Positions 26,461-36,209 of a stretch of DNA of 64,000 nucleotides are shown here, piece by piece. Source of the DNA: Tipula vernalis (Eukaryota > Arthropoda > Insecta > Diptera > Tipulidae); contig OY282560.1 of assembly GCA_958295665.1 (NCBI GenBank), positions 273,780,177 to 273,844,176 on the forward strand. The letters run 5' to 3'. The notes under the pieces were generated by a model. The model ran no database searches and was not told the DNA's origin. It saw nothing but the letters and a program-made list of their open reading frames with translations. A program made the position numbers and the translations under genes. Positions within the stretch are counted from its first letter, which is position 1; each line of letters opens with the position of its first letter.

Positions 26461-27665
26461 TATTAATTGGGAATAAAGTCAAATTTGGATTGCTTGATAG
26501 TGGGAGCCAGTATTAGTATTTTGGGTAGAAACTGCGAAGAATTAATAAGATCACTAAACGTTCCAATCAGAAAGTTAAATACATTTATACAGACTGCCGA
26601 CGGTACAGCAAACAGTGTTTTAGGTCATGTTTATTTACCGATAACTTATATGGGTTCAACCCAAATTATTAAATTCTGTTTAGTTCCGACTCTTCATTTG
26701 GAAATTTATTTAGGCATAATTTTCTGGAGACAGTTCAAGCTTGATCCAGATATAATTAATGAGATATCATCCATGGAAACTCCAACATCAGTTTCATCGG
26801 AACAACATGACTTAACACAGGCACAACAAGCAGAATTAAACGACGTCATTAGTATGTTTGCGTCATCAGCGAAGGGATCGGCACCAATCAAGCAGAGGTA
26901 TTATTCTAGGTCGCCGGCTATTCTCGATATAATTTATCAAGAGACAAACAGAATGCCTTCCCTGGGGGTCAAAGAAGAGAGCCAAAGTCCTTGGAGCTCC
27001 CCAATGGTTCTAGTAGTTATAATACCGGCTAATTTTGAGGAACACATGCAAATTTTAAAATCAGTGGCTAACCATCTAACTTCCGCTGGATTAACCATAA
27101 ATTTAGCTAAAAGTAGATTCGTTTAAAAGAAACAAAATACCTGGGGTACTTAATCGGATAACGAGGTCTTAGAACAGACCCATCAAAAGTGGAGGCTATT
27201 AAAAACTTTCCTACGCCAAAAACTATAAAGCATGTGAGACGCCTACTAGGACTTGCCGCCCATCACCAATCTGCTTCGAAAAGGTATCAAATTTAAATCG
27301 AACGAGGAAGCAGAAATGGGACTAGAAAAACTCAAAACACTACTTTGCAATGCTCCTGTTCTACATAACCCCAACTTCAAGAAACCATTTGTTATAAGAT
27401 GTGATGCGAGCACGCAGAGTATCGGAAGTGTAATATATCAATTGGACAATGATGGAAATGAATCACAAATCGCATTCATGTCTCAGAAATTAAATGCCGC
27501 GCAACGCAATTACTAAGTGACAGAGCTGGAATGTCTTGTGGCAATCGTTAGCATTCAAAAATTCAGAGCATACATTGAAGGCTACCAATTCACTCTGATC
27601 ACAGATCATGCCAGCCTTCAATGGCTAATGTCCCAAAAAGATCTTAGTAGTCGACCTAACCCACC
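26461..27665 (+). pseudogene. Ty3/gypsy pol: protease, RT and RNase H remains
   Basis: The aspartic protease starts near 26480 with LLDSG in one frame and GASISILGRN in the next, so the active-site motif itself carries a 1-base shift. 26467-27126 then gives the flap region, a linker, and RT start residues (SLGVKEESQSPWSSPMVLVV). It jumps to EEHMQILKSVANHLTSAGLT, so the RT core with the catalytic YxDD is deleted. After another shift, 27253-27516 (KPFVIRCDASTQSIGSVIYQ, AFMSQKLNAAQRNY) and 27520-27660 (CLVAIVSIQKFRAY, LITDHASLQWLMS) are RNase H. Integrase is not seen. Dead copy. Confidence 0.88.
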
Positions 27666-29997
27666 CTAGAAAAACGCTGACTGCTACCACCCGGTAAGAA
27701 AGCGTTCCGCCATAGCGGATGCTGAGTGACCCGAGTCATACGTTACAAATATCAAGTTGGTGTTAACTTATCTGATGTTGCCTTATTCAGTTAGGTCCTT
27801 TAAGTTTTTTAAAAGTTCTAAAACTAAAAGCTTGTTAAACATTTTCAATACTTCATTGAAACAATGATCCAAACAAAATGTTGATTAAGAAAGTTTCAAT
27901 ATGTCAGAAGCTTACCAAAAAGCTAATAAAAATTCATCATCAAGTTTATGACTGATTATTTCATCCTTTGGTGATATTTCATAAGTCACTTAAATCTTAA
28001 GTCAAAATTAAGCTTCAAAAGAAGCTTAGTCAGAACTTTAATTTTTTTTGTTAATTAAAATTAAAGCCCACCCCATCAGTCATCGTTATTTAAAGCTTTA
28101 AGAATTACAAGCATTTCACGAGTTCAAATATCATTTAAAGCATCCAAAAAACTTAAAAAATAACTTTACAACTCTCGCCAAAGATATTGAGCTTCATTAG
28201 AATTCGGTGGTATTTAAAAACTATTAGCTCAGCCAGACAGGACATAACACTTTCTCTCATTTATGCCTAATTCTAGGGTCTCTGTTTTAATCAGTATACC
28301 CAATCCGACCATTACTAATACGGGAGGATTAGTGCTTAGCAAAAATTCATTAATGGATGAAAATGGGTACTAGGGTCCCGTCAATACCGTCGCAGCATCC
28401 GACAATTCAACTATATTCCAAAAATGAAATGGATCAAACAAGTAAAAAACTTAATATGGTACAGAAATTATTCAAATTATGGAGGTCATGAAATACTCAT
28501 TTCAGCTCGATACCAAGAGATTCTCGGTTAAAAAATATTTTAGAAAACCGAAAAATTTGTACCTCGGCTACTAAGGACTTATAGTATGGTAGATCGAGAT
28601 ACTCTGGGTGGTTTTAATGGTAGAAACATAATCAAAACTTATGGACAAAATTCGGAAATTTCTTTAATTCGAGAAAATTGTTTTGTAGAAACATAACGCC
28701 ACTCATGGACCCGATCCAAAATGTGTAGATTTCTTCAATCCGGGAAAACTGTTTGAGTGATTTTTTTTCAAATATTATAATTTGGTTTATACAGTGCATG
28801 GATATGCTTTGGGTTTTTTCAATGGAGAAATGTAATTACAACTTATGGACAAATTTCGCAAGTTTCTTTAATTTGGGATAATTGAAGACTACTGCAGCAA
28901 AAATAAAATAGATCACCTGTCCACGTTTTAAGATCCCAAACATTTAATAATTTTAACATATCACACAATCAGTTTAACTATTGGACAAATCGAAGATAGG
29001 TTCACCTCTACTCAATAAAAGTTCAACTTTTAATCTACATAAAGTGTTATTCCCTAATACGAATAATATTTTGGAATATTCGCTGCTTCTTCAATATATT
29101 TTGGTTTATCCGTCTAAATGTGTCATGTGCTTCAGGAAACATAGCCTGCTGAGTTAAGCAGTGACAAGTTAAATGATAGTAATATAAATTCCGAGAGCTT
29201 TCCGAAAACGGGATACTTTCCAAACCTTTACGGTCGACAAAATATTTTAAAAGTGCCCCAAACAGCTCCGATTCTATTTGAAAGAGAACATAGATTAAAT
29301 ATGAAATTTCACCAGTGATGTAACGTAAACTACTAAATTAAAAATATCGCTTAAAACAAAATAAAAAAATCATAAAAAAATGTTTGTACATATTTTCGTT
29401 TTAACAACGTGTCATTAAAATTATGATTTTAATAAAATCATTTAAAATTATGACAGAATGACATAAAATTTTAAATCTATTTAAAATAATATGACTAGTT
29501 AATTAATAACGTGTAATTAAAATAAAAATTTACTCCATGTTCATTTATAAACATAGTTGTTTTAACAATTTATTAGTTTTCCACCTGCCACACGTTTGTT
29601 ATAACCACTGAAACATTTTATATGATTTTCTAATAATAATATTTACACTGATTTAAAATTAGATGTCAAGTTTAATCTTCATACAGATTAAAATTTTGCA
29701 TGTTTACCGTAATAACATATTTACAAGTCGCAGATGACTAATCATTTATGTTTGCAACTCACCAATAGATCAAAAGTTAAAACACGAGATAGATTCTTTA
29801 AATTGGAATAAATACTGATATGTACAAATATATAAAAAATGTTATTTACGACAAGTGTTTGAAAAAAATGAAAATCATATGTTTATAAAATCGTAATATC
29901 AGTTTGACCTTTGCCATCGTTCTTTAAATCCAACCAAATACATCTCTTACAGAAAAATATTGATAAAAAAAATATATTTTTTTAAAAGAAAATGTAT
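27666..29997. other. No gene recognised; presumed intron of the folate gene
   Basis: AT-rich, no exon of the folate gene found on the minus strand. It includes the degenerate repeats at 28619-28882. Confidence 0.5.
28619..28882. repeat. Degenerate tandem units
   Basis: Three loosely similar units share GTAGAAACATAA (or GGAGAAATGTAA), then ACTTATGGACAAA, then TTTCTTTAATTCGAGAAAATTG. They lie at about 28620, 28686 and 28830, the last separated by an AT-rich insert. Confidence 0.55.
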
Positions 29998-30005
29998 TCA
30001 CTTAC

Positions 30006-30882
30006 CCCCATTCCCGGTGTAAACAGCATTTATTCCGCAATCAATAACTACTGCACCCGGTTTAATCCAATCACCTTTAACCATTTCTGCTTGTCCTATA
30101 GCGACCACGAGAATATCAGCTTTTTTCGTTTCTTCAGAAAGATTTTTTGTTTTTGAGTGGCATATTGTAACTGTAGCATGATGCCATTTTAGTAGTTCGG
30201 CAACGGGGGTACCTACAATTCTACTACGTCCCACTACTACAGCAATTGCGCCTTCTATTCGTACACCAGTCTTTTTAATGATCTCAATACAACCATTTGG
30301 AGTACAAGGAACAAATCCGGAAAAATCACCGATCGCAACATGCCCCTCATTTATAGTGTTTAATCTATTATTGTAAATTATATTAGTTAAATATGATTTA
30401 ATATAATCTTATAATCGGTTTACCCATCGACATCTTTTTCTGGAACAACAGCGTCCGTAATCAATTTCGAATTAATTTCATTTACCGTATCAAGTGGCAT
30501 TTGTACAATAATACCATGAATATTTGGATCATTATTTAATTTATCGATTTGTGCCAATAGTTGACGTTCCGTAATGGTTGCTGGTAATTGCAAATGTTGT
30601 GCATTAATACCAATTTCGCTGGCCGCTTTAATTTTCATTCGAATATAAACATTTGAATCCTCACGATTGCCCACCTGCACAATTGCTAGACCCGGCCGGA
30701 AATCAGCTAATTGGGAAGTTAATTCTTTACATTGTAGTTTTAATTTGTAACGAATATCTCTGGAAAATTTGTAAAAAAAAAAATGAATTTATTTTAGCTC
30801 AATTTAATGTAAAGATATCTTACTTAGATAATTCAGTTCCGGACAGTATTTCTGCTTCAGTAGACTGATTTTCAGTAGACAT
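30006..30882 (-). CDS. pug: C-1-tetrahydrofolate synthase, N-terminal exons (partial)
   Basis: Cytoplasmic trifunctional folate enzyme. This part is the methylenetetrahydrofolate dehydrogenase/cyclohydrolase domain, which interconverts methylene-, methenyl- and formyl-THF with NADP. Exons: 30882-30824 (ATG at 30882), 30759-30424 and 30364-30006. Introns of 64 and 59 bp have GT-AG ends, and phases agree throughout (251 codons plus one base). Motifs: [20 protein letters not shown] [16 protein letters not shown] (catalytic Lys region), [44 protein letters not shown] (nucleotide binding) and [19 protein letters not shown] fits MTHFD1/pug rather than mitochondrial MTHFD2. A GTAAGT donor follows at 30005, but the next exon (expected PVPGGVGPMT block) and the roughly 600-residue ligase domain were not found down to position 1. 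Confidence 0.93.
30365..30423 (-). other. Intron 2 of the folate gene (59 bp)
   Basis: GTAAAC donor and ATAATAG acceptor, splitting a Gly codon (GG then A). Very short and AT-rich, typical of insect introns. Confidence 0.9.
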
Positions 30883-30889
30883 GTTTGGG

Positions 30890-31779
30890 TTTTATTATGA
30901 CTGACTGTAAAGAAAATTAAAATTGTAATGAGTTTATTATAAAAATTTGTTAAAATTATTATCATTTTTATAATAAACACAGGTCACATTTATGATTACA
31001 GTTTTGTGATAAAAAAAATAATTGTTTGGCCTAAATAATCGTATTTCTCTTTTCTTTTATTTTGATATTTATGCTGGAATCTCCCTATCATTTTTCTATT
31101 TCAAAGCGGTTTTATAAAATATTTGTGCCAAAGTAATTGGAGCGTTCAAATTACAAAATTATTAATTAATGAATATGAGTCTCACGTTTTACAACCCAAA
31201 ATTTCTTCTCCCAGACCCGTTCTTTTGTATTTTTTTTTTACTTATCATTTTTAATAAAGCCGTAATTTTAAAGCCTCCAGCTCTCCATTTTTAAATGAAC
31301 TTTGATAAAAAAACATTGTAAAATCTTTGACGTCTTTAAGATATTTTACAAAAGAAATTGTATTTAAATATTTAATAAAATATCTTTGACATAGAAAAAT
31401 GATAGTGTGATTCCGGCGTGATTATTTTTATTGACTCACAAAAACGGAACCTATACATCAAAAAATTAAAATGCTGTACTCTTCTTAGTAGAAATTGATC
31501 TCACTTCAGTTTCTTTTATCTAGATCCGTTTTTTTGCGTCAATAGAATTCCACATAAGAAAACTCGATATGAATGTTGATTTATTTTTCGGAATGTTCTC
31601 TGGTGTTGTACATATACAGAATATACACTATCACACAATCACATAATAAGGATACTACAATGAAATCCCTATGTAGCTGTATTGGAATTTCGTTATAATG
31701 AATTATCTACTAATATATAATTCACAGTGTGCGGCCGTAACGCTTTTCTTATATTTCCAATTTAGATGTTTGAATTTTA
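30890..31779. other. Upstream of the folate gene; nothing definite
   Basis: AT-rich. It should hold the promoter of the minus-strand gene and probably non-coding 5' exon sequence, but no specific element can be supported. Confidence 0.45.
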
Positions 31780-31945
31780 TAACTGAGTAGTCCGAGTGAT
31801 ATAGGTGGTGAGATTTTAACAAGGAACTTCGAATAGAAAATGTTTCGAGTTCGATGCTCATCGAAGTACTTATTAATTTTAATAGTTTTTTTGCCTGTAA
31901 CGGTATTTCATTTTTTCAATACGAATTGAAAAACATAAAATTTTA
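31780..31945 (+). repeat. tRNA-derived SINE-like repeat (copy 1)
   Basis: An A-box-like GTCCGAGTGATATAGGTGG (31788) and a B-box-like GAGTTCGATGCTC (31848) are spaced about 55 bp apart. A tail TAACGGTATTTCATTTT and CGAATTGAAAAACAT follows. The tail recurs at 32120. The head resembles a tRNA gene but does not fold as an intact one. Confidence 0.5.
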
Positions 31946-32039
31946 TATTGTTAGACAATGATTATAATGTAATATGTAATAATACATTTTTTAAAACTGT
32001 AATGTACATTTAGGCTGGTACCGAAAATTATTTTTCGAT

Positions 32040-32155
32040 ATTCAATTTTTTCCAATAAGCTTTCAGGTTCGATCCTCACCAAGAACGTTTTGCATTATTT
32101 TTTTTTTTTTCATTTTATAACGGCATTTCATTACAACATAACGAATTGAAAACTA
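32040..32155 (+). repeat. tRNA-derived SINE-like repeat (copy 2, truncated)
   Basis: A B-box-like AGGTTCGATCCTCACC at about 32066, a T-rich run, then ATAACGGCATTTCATTACAA and CGAATTGAAAAC, matching the tail of copy 1. The A-box part is missing or diverged. Confidence 0.45.
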
Positions 32156-32776
32156 TATCCTCTTTATTAAATAATATACCCAGTGTGGAGCGAGACGGTA
32201 TATGTATAATTATACACCCCACACACTAACACTACTACAAACTAAATGCACCAACACCTCATTGTATCAATATTTCGCGTATAATACGGCCCGCTGTAAA
32301 TTTCAGCTAAGTGAGCCTTTTCTGATCTCTAATTCGTGGAGCCCTTTCGATGCAATCATGACCATAGGAACCATTGTAAAATTAGTTTCAAATACTCATA
32401 TAGGTATCGGGTGTGTTTATAAAAATAAGAAACTGAAATTTATTTTATTTCTTCAATTGTTTTGTTTAGTTCTTATGTTTTACGTGTGAATAAAGTGTTA
32501 AAATTGTGTCATTTTATTGAATTTAAAGAGAGGTTTTTATTATTGCACTAACGTGTGAAAAATTAGAGCGAAACTTTCGCTCAATTTTTAACGAATTTAC
32601 ACAGACGTTGTGTAAATAGATTTGTTATATAGACCTTAATAAATAGATTTGTTATATAGACCCAAATAAATGTAAGCAATATTAAAACTTATGAAATGTC
32701 AATGTTCCCGAAAAAGATTAAATTATTTAAATTTTACTTTACATGAGAAATCAAAATTTTAAACTTTTTAACTAGA
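32156..32776. other. Probable Helitron 5' non-coding region
   Basis: A 95-codon frame at 32202 has no recognisable motif. AAATAGATTTGTTATATAGA is tandemly repeated at about 32613 and 32641. The Helitron 5' end could not be fixed. Confidence 0.4.
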
Positions 32777-33930
32777 ATGGAACGAGAAACTCCGGAAGGA
32801 AGGAAATTGCGTTTGAATTGTGAACGACAACTAAGGTGGAGAAATCGACAGTCGCAAGAAGATCGTCAACGCAATAATGAGCAAAAACGCCAACGACTTT
32901 TAAATAAAATGCCGGGAGAAGGCATAATTCGCAGAGCTCAAAATGCAAATCGGATGCGAAGATCGAGAGCCGCTGGGAATTCATCGATTTTTGATCATGA
33001 AACCTTCCGAGACAATGAAATTAATGCTCACAGTTGCGGTGTGATGAATGTTGAATGTCGACATTGCCATTCTCTCAATTTTAGTGCTGAAAAATCGTCG
33101 GATGGAAACGTCAAATTTTGTTGCCACAAAGGAACTGTATTGCTTGAAACTAGCTGCCAGCAAATTGTTTCTTCTTCATGAGCTTCTCAGTAATCCTCAT
33201 CACCCACATTTTCGAGCCTTTCATGATAACATTCGATCGTACAACTCTATGCTTGCATTTGCTTCAATGGGTGCGCAAATTCATCAGTTTCAAGGACGAG
33301 GCCCTTATGTTTTTCGCGTTCACGGTTAGATCTATCATCGTACTGGCCACATGCATCCAGCTGAAGGTGAGCAACGACAATATGCTCAGCTATATGTTAT
33401 CGACTCAGCTATGGCGAATCAAGATCGCATGAATCATCCTGCTAATTCGCGATTGAACGCAACTATTGTCAGCGCTTTGGATGAAATGATTCGAGAGCAA
33501 AATATTTATGCGAAAGCCTACCGAAATCTTGGTGAGGTTGAGCGGGAGGAAGAACAAGCAGCGGCAGCCAACAATCGAACGCTTCCCGTTGTGAACATGG
33601 CATTTCGGCGCGATCGTAATGACGATAGACGTCGTTACGATCTTCCAACAGTTAACGAGGTGGCAATGATTTTTCGCTATGCGAAAAATCCTCTTGCGCT
33701 TTTCGAGCAATTCAAGGAGTATTTAATCGCCGACTTCATCATGTATTTCGATCACATAACCGCTGATAAGAAACTGCTTCAAGACATTGAGGTTATTTTG
33801 CGCATGAATGGCATGAAATGCACAGATTTTCGCCTTCCTGAACCGGGCCCGATTAAAAACGTCGAACATGTTTTCGATGTCAAAGAGCAAGCTCAAATGG
33901 CCGGCCATAAACTTGATCGCCACCCTTAAC
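32777..33930 (+). pseudogene. Helitron N-terminal region, frameshifted, Rep missing
   Basis: 32777-33181 is arginine-rich (ERQLRWRNRQSQEDRQRNNE) and has a CRHCHSLNFSAEKSS zinc-binding part typical before Rep. After a shift, about 33150-33330 reads FHDNIRSYNSMLAFASMGAQ, then GPYVFRVHG and a TAG stop. 33351-33929 continues (YAQLYVIDSAMANQDRMNHP, then IREQNIYAKAYRNLG) to MIFRYAKN. It then jumps to a segment normally far downstream (FEQFKEYLIADFIMYFD, then DIEVILRMNGMKCTDF), so the Rep HUH and two-Tyr motifs are deleted. Confidence 0.85.
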
Positions 33931-35331
33931 CCAATGCAGCGTGCCATTTTCGAAGAGATTGCTGCTGTAATTGATGATTCGATGGCTGAGTCGAGATTTT
34001 TCTTCCTCGACGGTCGTGGCGGTTCGGGAAAAACTTACCTTTACAACACTTTGATGAGTTATGTAAGAGGCCAGAGTAAAGCTGTTCATGCTTTCGCCAC
34101 GACAGAAATTGCAGCGGATTTATTAGTTGGTGGTAGAACTGCCCACAGTGGTTTCAAAATCCCGCTTTCTGCTAACGAAACATCGGTGTCATCCATGAAA
34201 ATCCCCTCGCAGGAATCCATTATATTACGAGAAGCTGTAATGCTCATTATCGATGAGGCTTCAATGCTTTCTTCGCATTCTCTTCGAGTGATTGATCTGT
34301 TTCTGCGAGGAATCATGAATAATATTCGTCCTTTCGGTGGCAAGCTTCTCATCCTTGGCGGTGACTTTCGAAAAACCTCAAATGTTGTTCCCAGAGGAAA
34401 AAATGCTGATATCATCGAAATGTGCGTGAAAAATTCTCTTTTGTGGCGGCATGTGAAGCAGCGAACTCTCATCACCAACATGCGAGCATTTGGACAACGA
34501 GAGTCCAACGAATGGGTTTTGCAATTGGGCGATGGCAGATTGCGAAATGATCTGGAAGAAGCCGATCCCGATTTAGTCGAAATTCCTGAGGAAATGATAG
34601 AGCGTGAAAACATCATTCGATCAATTTTTGGAGTTGAAATTCGAACAACAACTGCTGATGAAATTGCCGATGTCGCCAACAAGATCATTCTCAGTCCAAA
34701 AAATGTTCATGTCACAAAGCTCAACAATGCCATTCTCGACCTTTTACCGGGAGATGCAACAACCTTCCTGAGCATTGACTCAATGATCTCCGACGACCCG
34801 AACGATGCAATCGATTTTTCAGTCGAATTTTTGAATTATCAGACCCCTTCTGGCATGCCTCCTCATTCACTGAAATTGAAAGTTGGTGCGTTCATCATGT
34901 TGCTAAGGAATTTGGATCCAAAGAAGGGACTTCTGAATGGAACTCGATTGATCGTGAAAAAGCTATTCAGGAATTGTATCAAGGCGGAAATAATCGCAGG
35001 CAGCAATAAGGGAGCGGAAGTTTGCATCCCCCGAATCGACTTGGAACCAAGCGAGAGCAGCTTAGGATTTCAAATGAAGCGACGACAATTTCCCATCATT
35101 TTGGCTTTTGCAATGATGATTAACAAGGCTCAGGGACAATCATTCGATAAGGTTGGGGTGTTTTTACCAGAACCTGTTTTTGCTCATGGCCAGCTTTATG
35201 TAGCTTTAACGCGAGTACGAAATCATGAAAACCTTAGAGTGCTGATCAACAATTTCTCATACCAAGGCGCAATAATAAATGATAACTGTACATTTACTAG
35301 AAACGTTGTGATAAAAGAATTATTGAATTAA
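33916..35331 (+). CDS. Helitron Pif1-like helicase domain
   Basis: About 470 codons open to TAA at 35331. Superfamily 1 helicase: NPMQRAIFEEI, Walker A GRGGSGKT (near 34015), Walker B LIIDEAS, GGKLLILGGDFRK, LITNMRA, and the late motifs NKAQGQSFDKVGV and GQLYVALTRVR. It unwinds DNA during rolling-circle transposition. Its start is not independent: it would normally be the C-terminal half of the Rep-helicase, joined one base out of frame to the preceding part. Confidence 0.85.
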   Translation: MATLNPMQRAIFEEIAAVIDDSMAESRFFFLDGRGGSGKTYLYNTLMSYVRGQSKAVHAFATTEIAADLLVGGRTAHSGFKIPLSANETSVSSMKIPSQESIILREAVMLIIDEASMLSSHSLRVIDLFLRGIMNNIRPFGGKLLILGGDFRKTSNVVPRGKNADIIEMCVKNSLLWRHVKQRTLITNMRAFGQRESNEWVLQLGDGRLRNDLEEADPDLVEIPEEMIERENIIRSIFGVEIRTTTADEIADVANKIILSPKNVHVTKLNNAILDLLPGDATTFLSIDSMISDDPNDAIDFSVEFLNYQTPSGMPPHSLKLKVGAFIMLLRNLDPKKGLLNGTRLIVKKLFRNCIKAEIIAGSNKGAEVCIPRIDLEPSESSLGFQMKRRQFPIILAFAMMINKAQGQSFDKVGVFLPEPVFAHGQLYVALTRVRNHENLRVLINNFSYQGAIINDNCTFTRNVVIKELLN

Positions 35332-35862
35332 TATTAAATTGTCTTATTTCGTATTATTTTAGGAAAAAAAACATTTTACTTTTCAGGCTATGGGGCCATA
35401 TTACGTAACGCTTCATGGGGGTGGCTTCATGATTTGTTACGATTTGTTAAAGATAGGGAGGAGTGAACATAGATCATATCATTGATAGCCCGTTTTCTTA
35501 ATTGCAAAATTCACTTTCACGTGATTAAAATAAATTAAAAATGTGAATACTTTTATGTTACGCCTGGGAGAGGGAGGGGTTTTGAAATATGTTACGATCT
35601 TTTAGGAAGGGGAAGTAAGGGGTATAAAAAGCAAATAAATATGTGCACTACTTTATATTGAGTTTTCAGAAACTTCCGTCAGTTTTGACGGGTAATTACT
35701 AGTATAATTATATTTATAAGCAGTATTGCTCAAATAATAAACGCCTTTTATAGATAAAATTGGTTCCAGAGTAGTAATAGTTTGGTGGCCCTTTGAATGA
35801 ACAAGACCGTTTGAATGTTTACTACTTGTCAATAACATAATCTGGTAATTTCATTAATAGTT
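35332..35862. other. No gene; repeat-like GC patches
   Basis: Two similar patches, ATTACGTAACGCTTCATGGG near 35400 and ATGTTACGCCTGGGAGAGGG near 35556, each followed by TACGATTTGTTA or TACGATCTTTTA and a purine-rich run. They suggest a small degenerate repeat, perhaps the Helitron 3' end or a separate element. Confidence 0.35.
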
Positions 35863-36057
35863 GTATTGCTTTCACCAAAAATAAGAAAATTACAACAACA
35901 ATCGTACTAGATAGACCAAAAAATAGTTTAGCTAACCCAAAAAAAATTAGTGGTTAAACAAATCTTAACCAAATTTTTAGTCTCAATACCTGCCACAAGA
36001 GTCGAATTGACAAGAAAATACATGAAAAAAAAATTAGACCGAAATTTGGTTAATTTT
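35863..36057. mobile_element. Old MITE, left part (outermost layer of the nest)
   Basis: It begins GTATTGCTTTCACCAAAA. The inverse TTTTGGTTGAAAGCAATAC ends the right part at 48327. When Copia 1 is removed, the two parts form an element of about 265 bp. Ends differ by one base insertion. Confidence 0.5.
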
Positions 36058-36209
36058 TGTTAAAAAAAAACAACAACTCTGATAATTCATTCTGATGTAA
36101 TAGCAGGCAACCCTGCATTATTATTTTGACATTTGTTTGTGGTGAATAAAATACATTCATTTCGAGTGAAATATATAAAAGATAAAAGTCGTGTTTTATA
36201 ATTTCAACA
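36058..36209 (+). repeat. Copia 1, 5' LTR (152 bp)
   Basis: TGTT...AACA. It matches 48107-48257 with about three substitutions and one A-run indel. ATTTT precedes it (36053-36057) and follows the 3' LTR (48258-48262). Confidence 0.95.

Larger units (their letters stand above)
32777..35331 (+). mobile_element. Helitron, internally deleted
   Basis: A rolling-circle transposon recognised by its N-terminal Helitron-type region followed by a Pif1-like helicase. The HUH nuclease (Rep) that cuts and rejoins DNA is absent, so this copy cannot move itself. Exact ends (5' TC, 3' hairpin plus CTRR) were not located. Confidence 0.85.

Noticed and set aside
29880..29945. Possible fourth exon of the folate gene (KNDGKGQTDIT-like frame)
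   Set aside because: It does not match the expected LVGDVD or PVPGGVGP region and lacks a convincing acceptor-donor pair.
32202..32489. 95-codon open frame before the Helitron
   Set aside because: No recognisable motif, AT-rich codon content, and no conserved context; it could be leader DNA.
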